A stretch of 13,301 nucleotides of DNA from DASXTS01 sp036505275 (GTDB taxonomy: Bacteria > Actinomycetota > Actinomycetes > Mycobacteriales > Pseudonocardiaceae): NCBI GenBank assembly GCA_036505275.1, contig DASXTS010000179.1:1-13301 (forward strand), in the 5' to 3' direction. The number at the start of each line of letters is the position of its first letter. The stretch's first letter is position 1. Made by a program: the position numbers and the translations under genes. Under the pieces are notes generated by a model. That model was not told the origin of the DNA. It did no database searches and saw only the letters and a program-made list of their open reading frames with translations. Of the stretch, positions 7,165-13,301 are shown piece by piece.

Positions 7165-9260
7165 TGCGATGGCGAGCGCGTCCCCGCCGAGGGCCCGGAA
7201 CCGGCGCCGCGGGAGGACACCGGTGCTCCGGCCGAGGCCGCCTCCGCCGCGCCGGCCGGTCTGCCGTCCCCCGGCTGCACCGTGTCCAGGCCGCGCCGCA
7301 CCGAGCCGGGCGCATACACCCGCCGCTCTCGCACCGCGGCCGACGAGCGCAGCTGCCACGGCACGCTGGTGACCATCACCCCCGGGGTGAACAGCAGCCG
7401 TCCCTTGAGCCGCAGCGCGCTCTGGTTGTGCAGCAACTGCTCCCACCAGTGGCCAACCACGTACTCCGGGATGAACACCGTGACCACGTCGCGCGGGGAC
7501 TCCCGGCGCACCCGCTTGACGTATTCCAGCACCGGCTTGGTGATCTCGCGGAACGGCGATTCGATGACCTTGAGCGGCACCGGCACGTCGTGCTCCTCCC
7601 ACGCGCGCACCAGCGCCCTGGTGCCGGCGTCGTCCACGTTGACGGTCACCGCCTCCAGCACGTCCGGCCGGGTGGCCCGCGCGTAGGCCAGCGCCCGCCT
7701 GGTCGGCATGTGCAGGCTGGACACCAGCACGATCGCGTGGTTGCGCGATGGCAGCACGGTGTCCGCCTCACCGGCGGCCAGCTCCGCGGCCACCGCGTCG
7801 TAGTGCCGGCGGATCGCGGTCATCAGCGCGAAGATCACCGCCATGGCGGCGATCGCGATCCAGGCCCCGTGGGTGAACTTGGTGACCAACACGATCATCA
7901 GCACCGACGCCGTCATCACCAGGCCGAATGCGTTGATCGCCTGGGAGCGGCGCATCCGGCGCCGGGCTGCGGGGTCCGCCTCGGTGCGCAGCAGCCGGTT
8001 CCAGTGCCGGATCATCCCGGTCTGGCTCAGCGTGAACGACACGAACACCCCGACGATGTAGAGCTGGATCAGCCGGGTGACCTCGGCCTGGAAGGCCACG
8101 ATCAGCACGATCGCGAAGCCGGCCAGGAACAGGATGCCGTTGGAGAACGCCAGCCGGTCGCCGCGGGTGTGCAGCTGGCGGGGCAGGTAGCGGTCCTGGG
8201 CGAGGATCGAGCCGAGCACCGGAAAGCCGTTGAACGCGGTGTTCGCGGCCAGCACCAGGATCAGCGCGGTGACCACGGTGACGAAGTAGAACCCGACCGG
8301 GAAGCCATGGAACACCGCGTCGGCCAGCTGCGCCACCATGGTCTTCTGGACGTAGCCCTCAGGTGCACCGGTGAGCTGCCGCGCGGGATCCTCGGCGATC
8401 TTCACACCGGTCTGCTGGGCCAGCATGATGATGCCGAGCAGCATGGTGATCGCGATCAGGCCGAGCATCAGCAGCGTGGCGGCCGCGTTGCGGGACTTGG
8501 GCTTGCGGAACGCCGGCACCCCGTTGCTGATCGCCTCGACACCGGTCAGCGCGGCGCAGCCGGAGGAGAACGCCCGTAGCACCAGGAACGCCAGGGCCAG
8601 CCCGACGAGGTGGTCCCGCTCGCCCTCGAGGCCGAACCCGGCCGACTCGGCGTGCAGATCATCCCCCAGCACCAGCGAACGGAAGAACCCCCAGCCGATC
8701 ATGCCGAAGATGCCGACAATGAACGCGTACGTCGGCACCGCGAACGCCGCGCCGGACTCGCGGATGCCGCGCAGGTTCGCCGCGGTGAGCAGCACGCTGG
8801 CCGCCACCGCGAAGGTGACCTTGTGGGTGGCCACGAACGGTACCGCGGAGGCGATGTTCGCGGCCGCCGCCGCGATCGACACCGCGACCGTGAGCACGTA
8901 GTCCACCAGCAGCGCGCTGGCCACCACCAGGCCGGCCGAGCGGCCGAGGTTGACCGTCGCCACCTCGTAGTCGCCGCCACCGGAGGGGTACGCGCGCACG
9001 TTCTGGCGGTAGCTGGTCACCACGGCGAGCATCACGATCGCGACCGCAATGCCGATCAAGGGCGCCATCGCGTACGCCGACAGGCCGGCAACCGAGAGCA
9101 CCAGGAAGATCTCCTCCGGCGCGTAGGCCACCGAGGACATCGCGTCGGAGGCGAACACCGGCAGCGCAATGCGCTTGGGCAGCAGGGTGTGCGCCAAGCG
9201 GTCGCTCCGGAACGGCTGGCCGACGAGCAGTCTCTTGGCCGCCGTGGTGAGCTTCGACAC
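7161..9260 (-). CDS. APC-superfamily permease, KimA-like (probable K+ importer)
   Basis: Inner-membrane transporter of 699 residues. About 12 hydrophobic segments occupy roughly 31-485. A soluble domain with VLVSSLHMPTRRAL and VTVNVDD follows (about 505-630), then a low-complexity Ala/Gly/Ser tail. The signature SDAMSSVAYAPEE (38-50), D120 in LLVDYVLT and E242 in TGVEAISNGVPAF resemble KimA/YdaO of Bacillus subtilis, a proton-coupled high-affinity K+ importer in which acidic residues at about these positions matter (from memory). Generic annotation would be amino-acid permease. The K+ role is inferred from this resemblance and from the divergent TrkA pair. Start GTG 9260 (MSKLTTAAKRLL) has no ribosome site. 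A -10-like TACGCT eight bases upstream suggests a near-leaderless mRNA. It is positional equivalent of Rv2690c. Confidence 0.9.
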   Translation of the reverse strand: MSKLTTAAKRLLVGQPFRSDRLAHTLLPKRIALPVFASDAMSSVAYAPEEIFLVLSVAGLSAYAMAPLIGIAVAIVMLAVVTSYRQNVRAYPSGGGDYEVATVNLGRSAGLVVASALLVDYVLTVAVSIAAAAANIASAVPFVATHKVTFAVAASVLLTAANLRGIRESGAAFAVPTYAFIVGIFGMIGWGFFRSLVLGDDLHAESAGFGLEGERDHLVGLALAFLVLRAFSSGCAALTGVEAISNGVPAFRKPKSRNAAATLLMLGLIAITMLLGIIMLAQQTGVKIAEDPARQLTGAPEGYVQKTMVAQLADAVFHGFPVGFYFVTVVTALILVLAANTAFNGFPVLGSILAQDRYLPRQLHTRGDRLAFSNGILFLAGFAIVLIVAFQAEVTRLIQLYIVGVFVSFTLSQTGMIRHWNRLLRTEADPAARRRMRRSQAINAFGLVMTASVLMIVLVTKFTHGAWIAIAAMAVIFALMTAIRRHYDAVAAELAAGEADTVLPSRNHAIVLVSSLHMPTRRALAYARATRPDVLEAVTVNVDDAGTRALVRAWEEHDVPVPLKVIESPFREITKPVLEYVKRVRRESPRDVVTVFIPEYVVGHWWEQLLHNQSALRLKGRLLFTPGVMVTSVPWQLRSSAAVRERRVYAPGSVRRGLDTVQPGDGRPAGAAEAASAGAPVSSRGAGSGPSAGTRSPSQ

Positions 9261-9268
9261 GAGCCGAA

Positions 9269-9274
9269 AGCGTA
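9269..9274 (-). promoter_or_regulatory. Possible -10 element of the permease operon
   Basis: Minus-strand TACGCT (TANNNT) ends 8 bases before the GTG at 9260, placing +1 at about 9262. No convincing -35 is seen at the right distance. The sequence before the GTG (TTTCGGCTC) has no Shine-Dalgarno match, consistent with a near-leaderless transcript. Confidence 0.3.
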
Positions 9275-9276
9275 GG

Positions 9277-9315
9277 CGGTACCTGCTCTTGGCGCGGCGT
9301 GTGACGGAGGTACCG
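9277..9315. promoter_or_regulatory. Candidate operator: inverted repeat in the permease/ceoB divergent region
   Basis: CGGTACCT (9277-9284) is repeated inverted as AGGTACCG (9308-9315). Each arm contains the palindrome GGTACC. The arm centres are 31 bp apart, about three helical turns, so a dimer or tetramer could bind both on one DNA face. The right arm overlaps the proposed ceoB -10, and the left arm abuts the proposed permease -10. The binding protein is unknown. Confidence 0.4.
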
Positions 9316-9316
9316 T
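9289..9316 (+). promoter_or_regulatory. Putative ceoB-ceoC promoter
   Basis: TTGGCG (9289-9294), a 16-bp spacer and TACCGT (9311-9316) form a reasonable sigma-A/HrdB-type promoter. The predicted +1 is near 9323. The leader would then be about 18 bases and include the ribosome site GAAGGAG (9328-9334). Confidence 0.42.
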
Positions 9317-9340
9317 GCTCGCGAGGCGAAGGAGTGACAG

Positions 9341-10003
9341 GTGCATGTCGTGATCATGGGCTGCGGCCGGGTCGGCTCGTCGCTCGCCATCGCCCTCGAG
9401 CGGCTGGGCCACGATGTGGCGATCGTCGATCGGGATGCCCAGGCGTTCCGCCGGCTCAGCATCGACTTCCACGGGCAGCAGGTGGTCGGCATCGGCTTCG
9501 ACCGTGAGGTGCTGAAGCAGGCCGGGGTGGAGGGCGCCGATGCCTTCGCCGCGGTCTCCAGCGGGGACAATTCCAACATCATCGCGGCGCGGGTAGCTCG
9601 GGAGAGCTTCGGCGTGCCGCACGTGGTGGCCCGGATCTACGACCCGAAGCGGGCAGCCGTGTACGAGCGGCTGGGCATTCCGACCGTCGCAACCGTGCCG
9701 TGGACCACCGACCGGCTGCTTCGGATGGTGCTGCCGGATGGCGTGGCCACCGCGTGGCGCGACCCGTCGGGCACGGTCGCGGTGCTGCAACTGCCGCTGC
9801 ACGAGGACTGGGCGGGCCGCCGCGTCGCCGAGGTCGAGCAGGCCACCGGCTCCAGGGTGGCGTTCATCGTGCGGTTCGGCACCGGCGTGCTGCCCAGGGC
9901 CGACACCGTGGTGCAGGCCGACGACCTGGTGTACGCCGCGGCCATCTCCGGCTCGGTCAGCGACGTCAGCACGGCGGCCGCGGCCGCACCGGAAGGGAGC
10001 TGA
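9341..10003 (+). CDS. ceoB: TrkA-family K+ transport NAD-binding subunit (CeoB)
   Basis: Cytosolic regulatory subunit of K+ transport, 220 residues. An RCK/TrkA-N Rossmann domain (1-125) begins MHVVIMGCGRVG with GxGxxG at 7-12 and D30 at the end of strand 2, which normally holds the NAD(H) ribose. A TrkA-C domain spans about 135-215. GTG 9341 has an excellent ribosome site, GAAGGAG, six bases upstream. It corresponds to M. tuberculosis CeoB (Rv2691). Only 3 bases separate it from ceoC, so the two form an operon and probably a heteromeric ring. No TrkH/TrkG membrane partner is in the window. The divergent KimA-like permease is the local candidate partner, which is inference. Also annotated as trkA in many genomes. 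Confidence 0.94.
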   Translation: MHVVIMGCGRVGSSLAIALERLGHDVAIVDRDAQAFRRLSIDFHGQQVVGIGFDREVLKQAGVEGADAFAAVSSGDNSNIIAARVARESFGVPHVVARIYDPKRAAVYERLGIPTVATVPWTTDRLLRMVLPDGVATAWRDPSGTVAVLQLPLHEDWAGRRVAEVEQATGSRVAFIVRFGTGVLPRADTVVQADDLVYAAAISGSVSDVSTAAAAAPEGS

Positions 10004-10006
10004 CCG

Positions 10007-10663
10007 ATGCGCGTCGCCATCGCCGGTGCCGGCGCAGTCGGCCGGTCGATCGCCAGCGAGCTGATCGAGAATGGGCACGAGCTGCTGCTCATCGAGCGCT
10101 ACGCCACCTCCTTCGACCCGCACAGCGTGGAGGGTGCCGAGTGGGTGCTCGCCGACGCCTGCGAGCTGGCCTCGCTGGAGGCGGCCGGCCTGCAGACCTG
10201 CGACGTGGTGATCGCCGCCACCGGCGACGACAAGGTGAACCTGGTGGTCAGCCTGCTGGCCAAGACCGAGTTCGCGGTGCGGCGGGTGGTGGCCAGGGTC
10301 AACGAGCCGAGCAACGAGTGGCTGTTCAACGAGGCCTGGGGGGTGGACGTCGCGGTGTCGACGCCACGGATGCTCGCCGCCATGGTCGAGGAGGCGGTCA
10401 GCGTCGGCGATCTGGTGCGGCTGCTCACCCTGCGCCAGGGCCAGGCCAACCTGGTCGAGGTGACGCTGCCGGAGGGCACCGAGCTGGCCGGCCAGCCGGT
10501 CGGCTCACTGCGCCTGCCGCACGACGCCGCGCTGGTCACCATCCTGCGCGGCGGGCGGGTCATCGTCCCCCAGGGTGACGATTCCCTCGAGGCCGGCGAC
10601 GAGCTGCTCTTCGTCGCCGCTGCCGACGTCGAGCAGGAAATCCGCACCGCACTGCACCGTTGA
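10007..10663 (+). CDS. ceoC: TrkA-family K+ transport NAD-binding subunit (CeoC)
   Basis: Second RCK subunit, 218 residues. The Rossmann domain begins MRVAIAGAGAVGRS (GxGxxG at 7-12), and strand 2 ends in E30 rather than the aspartate of CeoB, a small difference that could affect nucleotide preference. A TrkA-C domain spans about 135-215 (LVEVTLPEGTELAGQPVG, then DELLFVAA). ATG 10007 follows GGAAGGGAGC located in the last codons of ceoB, so the pair is translated together. It corresponds to Rv2692. The stop codon (10661-10663) lies within the left arm of a long bidirectional terminator. The family is certain; the membrane partner is not visible here. Confidence 0.94.
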   Translation: MRVAIAGAGAVGRSIASELIENGHELLLIERYATSFDPHSVEGAEWVLADACELASLEAAGLQTCDVVIAATGDDKVNLVVSLLAKTEFAVRRVVARVNEPSNEWLFNEAWGVDVAVSTPRMLAAMVEEAVSVGDLVRLLTLRQGQANLVEVTLPEGTELAGQPVGSLRLPHDAALVTILRGGRVIVPQGDDSLEAGDELLFVAAADVEQEIRTALHR

Positions 10664-10689
10664 CACCCGGCCGCCTGTCAACGGTGCAG
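10652..10689. terminator. Strong bidirectional hairpin terminator
   Basis: A perfect 14-bp inverted repeat: CTGCACCGTTGACA at 10652-10665 and its complement at 10676-10689, with a 10-base GC-rich loop. It sits between the convergent ceoC (stop 10663) and DUF3159 gene (stop 10695), and covers the end of ceoC itself. There is no T-run, but length and placement fit an actinomycete terminator working for both strands. Confidence 0.75.
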
Positions 10690-10694
10690 CGCGG

Positions 10695-11327
10695 TCAGCC
10701 CTCTGACTTGACGGTGGTGGGTGAGTGGGCGGCCCGGCGGGCGGCCCAGACGGTGACCACCAGCGCGATGGCGGTGAGCGGGATGCCCATCACGAGCCTG
10801 GCGATGCCGAGGGCGCCGGTCTGGTCGGTGTCGTACAGCCAGCGCTGCACCGTGAACCGGGCGACGAACACGACGACCCAGGCCAGCGTGGCGATGTCGT
10901 AGCCGATCAGCACCCGCCGGTCGGCCCGCCAGTTCTGGCCGTCGCCGCGCAGCCCGTGCCAGATCACCCCGACCAGTGGCCAGCGCAGCACGATGGACGC
11001 GGCGAACACGGCGGCATAGGCCAGGCTGGCCCAGATGCCGAACAGGAAGAAGCCCTTGGCGTCGCCGAGCCGGTAGGCGATGAACGCGCTGATGCCGACG
11101 CCGATCGCGCCGGACACCGCGGGCTGCAGCTTCTCGCGGCGAGCCAGCCGCCAGCCGGCGATCACCACGGCGCTGCCGAGCGAGGCGACCAGGGCGGGGT
11201 TCAGGCCGGTCAGCGCGTTCATCACGACGAATACCACGATCGGGATCGTGGACGCGACGAGGCCGCTCACCCCGCCCATCTGCTCGAGCAGGGTCGGGTT
11301 GCTGCGCCGCTGCGGATCGTCGGTCAT
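10695..11327 (-). CDS. DUF3159 family membrane protein
   Basis: Integral membrane protein of 210 residues with about six hydrophobic segments (roughly 22-40, 44-60, 68-86, 92-114, 138-158, 173-195). The first pair is preceded by the conserved LLEQMGGVSGLVAS entry motif and followed by the NPALVASLGSAVVIAGWRL segment that I associate with DUF3159. Function is unknown in the family. ATG 11327 has AGGA eight bases upstream. The OB-fold gene lies 36 bp upstream on the same strand, so the two probably share a transcript. It is the positional equivalent of Rv2693c. The conserved position beside the Trk genes hints at a role in ion homeostasis, but that is only guilt by association. Confidence 0.9.
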   Translation of the reverse strand: MTDDPQRRSNPTLLEQMGGVSGLVASTIPIVVFVVMNALTGLNPALVASLGSAVVIAGWRLARREKLQPAVSGAIGVGISAFIAYRLGDAKGFFLFGIWASLAYAAVFAASIVLRWPLVGVIWHGLRGDGQNWRADRRVLIGYDIATLAWVVVFVARFTVQRWLYDTDQTGALGIARLVMGIPLTAIALVVTVWAARRAAHSPTTVKSEG

Positions 11328-11363
11328 GCAGACGATCCTGTCAGACGGCCAGTTGGCGGGCGG

Positions 11364-11741
11364 CTAGGAGGCCGGCTGCAGCTCGTAGTACGGGTTGTAC
11401 AGCACCTTGCGGCCGTCCCGGACCGCGATCCGGCCGTGCGCCTTCACCGTGCGGCCCGGCTCGATGCCCGGAATGCGCCGGCGACCCAACCACACCAGCG
11501 TGACGCCCTCGGTGCCGTCGAACAGCTCGGCCTCCAGCGAGGCCACCGCCGCCCGAGGGCAGAGCTCAACCGTACGCAGCCGGCCGAGCACCGTGACCTC
11601 CTGACCGCATGCGCAGTTGGCGGCCATGGTGGCGCCCGACTCCTCGGCCTGACGGGACAGGTCAGCCGCATCCAGCTCGGCGGCGTCGCTGGTCAGCCTG
11701 CGAACCATGCGGCGCAGATAACCGCCGTTGTTACCGCCCAT
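11364..11741 (-). CDS. OB-fold nucleic-acid-binding domain protein
   Basis: Small cytosolic protein of 125 residues. An Arg-rich N-terminal helix (about 8-35) precedes a single OB-fold at about 45-123. Its strands are EVTVLGRLRTVEL, ASLEAELFDGTEGVTLVWLGRR and a closing GRTVKAHGRIAVRDGRKVLYNP, the RecG/tRNA-anticodon type of pattern seen in the family of Rv2694c. C43 and C45 form a CxC pair of unknown meaning. ATG 11741 (MGGNNGGYLRR) is chosen for AGGAG seven bases upstream. The much longer in-frame extension towards 12854 lies antisense to the hydrolase gene and is rejected. A good minus-strand promoter is visible at 11785-11812. Probably binds RNA or DNA; the target is unknown. Confidence 0.9.
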   Translation of the reverse strand: MGGNNGGYLRRMVRRLTSDAAELDAADLSRQAEESGATMAANCACGQEVTVLGRLRTVELCPRAAVASLEAELFDGTEGVTLVWLGRRRIPGIEPGRTVKAHGRIAVRDGRKVLYNPYYELQPAS

Positions 11742-11784
11742 CGTCACACTCCTGTTCCCGCACCCGACTCGGAAACTGCCCGCC

Positions 11785-11812
11785 AGGGTAGCCCCGGTGC
11801 AGGCGGATGCAA
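11785..11812 (-). promoter_or_regulatory. Putative promoter of the OB-fold/DUF3159 operon
   Basis: On the minus strand, TTGCAT (11812-11807), a 16-bp spacer and TACCCT (11790-11785) match a housekeeping actinomycete promoter. The predicted +1 is near 11778, giving a leader of about 37 bases that contains the AGGAG ribosome site. Confidence 0.4.
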
Positions 11813-11834
11813 CGCGAACGCGCAAGGTTGGGAT

Positions 11835-12578
11835 GTGCGAGGCCGGTTCCGTCGACCAGCGGTCGCCGTGCTGCTGCCGGGCAGCGGTTCGGACCATGTT
11901 TTCGTCGTATCGGCGTTTGGATTCCCCCTTTCGGCGCTGGGTATCCGCCTGGTCGCCCCGCCGCCGGAGCCCGGCGGCGCGGTGGTATCCGCCATGTGGC
12001 ACGCGCTGGACTCGGCCGTCGAGGAGTCGGGCGCCGACGGTGCCGGCCTGCTGGTCGGGGGCATCTCGCTGGGCGCCCATGTCGCCGCCGGCTGGGCGGC
12101 CGGCTACCCCGGCCACTGTGCCGGGCTGCTGCTCGCGCTGCCGGCGTGGCTCGGGCCGGCGGACGCCGCTCCCGCGGCCGGCGCGGCGCGGGCCAGCGCG
12201 AACGCCGTGCGGCGCGACGGCCTGCCGCGCACCCTGGCCGCCATGCGGGCCGCCGTGCCGCAGCGGTGGCTTGCCGACGAGCTGGACCGGGCCTGGCGGA
12301 GCTACGGCGATGGGCTGGCCGACGCGCTGGACGCCGCCGCCGCCAGCGCCGCGCCTACCGCCGCGCAGCTGCGCCGGCTCACCATGCCGGCCGGCATCGC
12401 CGCCCTCGCCGACGACCCGCTGCACCCACGCGCCGTCGCCGAGCGCTGGCGGCGCGCCCTGCCATCGGCCGCGGTGGTCACCACCTCGCTGGACGCCGTC
12501 GGCCGCGACCGGGCCACCCTCGGCCGCGCCACCGTCCTCGCCTGGCTTCGCGCCGCCTCCACGCCGGTCCCTCGATGA
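11835..12578 (+). CDS. Alpha/beta-hydrolase-like protein
   Basis: Protein of 247 residues, positional equivalent of Rv2695. It starts with a hydrophobic strand and oxyanion-type turn VLLPGSGSDH (12-21). The nucleophile elbow GGISLG has S78, and ALADDPLHP (190-198) resembles the catalytic acid region of alpha/beta hydrolases. The usual C-terminal catalytic histidine is not seen: the corresponding segment reads DAVGRDRATLGRATV. H197 in the DDPLHP motif is the only nearby candidate, so activity is uncertain. GTG 11835 is chosen because AAGG (11824-11827) lies seven bases upstream; the in-frame GTG 11868 would cut into the first strand. The sequence is very Ala-rich. It diverges from the OB-fold gene and converges on DUF3710. 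The substrate is unknown. Confidence 0.8.
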   Translation: MRGRFRRPAVAVLLPGSGSDHVFVVSAFGFPLSALGIRLVAPPPEPGGAVVSAMWHALDSAVEESGADGAGLLVGGISLGAHVAAGWAAGYPGHCAGLLLALPAWLGPADAAPAAGAARASANAVRRDGLPRTLAAMRAAVPQRWLADELDRAWRSYGDGLADALDAAAASAAPTAAQLRRLTMPAGIAALADDPLHPRAVAERWRRALPSAAVVTTSLDAVGRDRATLGRATVLAWLRAASTPVPR

Positions 12579-12614
12579 GCCTGAGGTTGGCCCGCCCATT
12601 GGCACGCCAAAAGA

Positions 12615-12674
12615 CGGAGCGCGGCCGTCAGCCAGGGCGGCCGACGTCGGAGCTGCGCTAGCGCTCCGGCTTTT
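12615..12674 (+). terminator. Possible terminator downstream of the hydrolase gene
   Basis: CGGAGCGC (12615-12622) pairs with GCGCTCCG (12661-12668), followed by GC and TTTT (12671-12674). Smaller palindromes lie in the loop, including CCGACGTCGG (12641-12650). The structure overlaps the last codons of the convergent DUF3710 gene. The long loop (38 bases) weakens the case. Confidence 0.35.
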
Positions 12675-13301
12675 CCTGCTGGGGAGCTGCGACCTGCCTG
12701 AGCTGTTCGGCCATCGGGGCGGGCAGGGTGATCGGCAGCGGGCTGCGCACCGGCATGGGCTCTGCGCCTCGCACCACGACCGTGCCGCGCAGCACCTCGT
12801 GCAGCAGCTCGACCAGCCGGTCGTGGGTCGGCGCCTGGCCGGCGGCCACGCCACGCAACAGCCACCGCGGCCCGTCCACGCCGACGAAGCGCAGGCTGAC
12901 CTGGCCGGTCACGGCGTGCACCTCGCGGCCCCACTCGCCGGCCACCTCGTCCACCGCCGCCCCGTCGCCGCGCAACTGCGCCACGATCTCGGCGCGCACC
13001 TCGTCCCAGAGTCCCTCGCTGCGCGGCGCGGCGAAGGCGCTGACCGTGAGCTGCCCGAGGTCGGTCAGCACGTGCACGGCGCGCACCGGCCCAGACGGGT
13101 CCACCTCGACCTGCAGCTGGGCGCCGTCCGGCAGCGGCAACCGCACCGAGCCGAGGTCCAGCAGCGATGCATCCTCGTCCGGCGCCTCCGTGACGTCGAA
13201 CGGCCCGGCGACCAGCCCTGCTGCAGGAGCCCCAACCGATGGCCCAGTCGATGGCCCAGCCACCTGCCCAGCCACCTGCCCAGCCACCTGCCCAGCCACC
13301 T
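12658..13301 (-). CDS. DUF3710 family protein (5' end beyond the window)
   Basis: Cytosolic protein of unknown function, equivalent in position to Rv2696c and usually followed upstream by dut. The recognisable core runs from LLDLGSVRLPLPDG through VEVDPSGPVRAV and AFAAPRSEGLWDEVRAEI to VGVDGPRWLLRGV and VVVRGAEPMPVRSPLP, all DUF3710 landmarks. The C-terminus ends at TAG 12658-12660. Before the core is a Gly/Ala/Val/Pro linker of four-residue units (VAGQ three times, then VAGP, STGP, SVGA). It is encoded by a 12-bp tandem repeat that runs into the right edge. In-frame GTG codons in each repeat (e.g. 13299) could serve as starts on paper, but family members begin with a charged N-terminal region, so the true start is probably outside the window. 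Confidence 0.88.
   Translation of the reverse strand, partial: VAGQVAGQVAGQVAGPSTGPSVGAPAAGLVAGPFDVTEAPDEDASLLDLGSVRLPLPDGAQLQVEVDPSGPVRAVHVLTDLGQLTVSAFAAPRSEGLWDEVRAEIVAQLRGDGAAVDEVAGEWGREVHAVTGQVSLRFVGVDGPRWLLRGVAAGQAPTHDRLVELLHEVLRGTVVVRGAEPMPVRSPLPITLPAPMAEQLRQVAAPQQEKPER
13237..13301. repeat. 12-bp in-frame tandem repeat in the DUF3710 linker
   Basis: Two units of CGATGGCCCAG[T/C] (13237-13260) are followed by three identical units CACCTGCCCAGC (13261-13296) and a partial fourth (13297-13301) cut by the window edge. Twelve bases equal four codons, so copy-number change alters linker length without a frameshift. The total copy number is not visible. Confidence 0.9.

Noticed and set aside
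7125..8579. 484-codon plus-strand open frame over the permease
   Set aside because: Antisense shadow of the transporter gene; the His/Gln/Asp-rich product is the usual complement of membrane-protein codons.
9261..9340. ydaO-type c-di-AMP riboswitch before the K+ genes
   Set aside because: The divergent spacer is only 80 bp and the predicted leaders are under 20 bases, too short for that riboswitch.
11742..12854. N-terminal extension of the OB-fold protein
   Set aside because: A strong ribosome site precedes ATG 11741, and the extension lies antisense to the hydrolase gene and the end of DUF3710.
13237..13301. CRISPR-like array
   Set aside because: The 12-bp units are directly adjacent, without spacers, and encode an in-frame protein linker.

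Overview
The window is very GC-rich with strong G/C third-position bias. It carries a gene order I recognise from actinomycetes: dxs, a TRAM-type RNA methyltransferase, a KimA-like APC permease, divergent twin TrkA proteins, DUF3159, an OB-fold protein, an alpha/beta-hydrolase-like protein and DUF3710. The part from the methyltransferase rightward matches, as I remember it, the Mycobacterium tuberculosis block Rv2689c-Rv2696c, with dxs1 (Rv2682c) a few genes further left. This is therefore an actinomycete chromosome. The family cannot be fixed from the sequence alone.

Left part (1-3821), which looks accessory. A gene visibly less GC-rich than its neighbours encodes a TIR domain followed by a GAF-like domain. 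Its TIR domain is split between two reading frames near position 340. Convergent to it is a two-component operon on the minus strand (OmpR-type response regulator, then a histidine kinase, overlapping by 11 bp). Divergent from the regulator is a 95-residue protein that resembles only region 2 of a sigma factor.

Middle part (3828-9260, all minus strand). The permease and RNA methyltransferase genes overlap by 4 bp (GTGA) and lead towards dxs, the entry enzyme of the MEP isoprenoid pathway. Between the methyltransferase and dxs lies the most striking non-coding structure here. It is a 96-bp concentric palindrome (5835-5930) with perfect 22-bp outer arms and a perfect 16-bp core sharing exactly the same centre.

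Right part (9261-13301). An 80-bp divergent control region separates the permease from the ceoB-ceoC (trkA) pair. It holds a plausible ceoB promoter and an inverted repeat spaced by about three helical turns, so K+ uptake and its NAD-binding regulatory subunits may be co-controlled. ceoC ends in a strong bidirectional hairpin terminator facing a minus-strand pair (OB-fold protein, then DUF3159 membrane protein). A divergent hydrolase-like gene follows. Last comes DUF3710, which runs off the right edge through a 12-bp in-frame tandem repeat.

The best candidates for something new are the frameshifted TIR-GAF gene and the 96-bp palindrome. The rest is mostly conserved actinomycete core with some regulatory detail worth testing.
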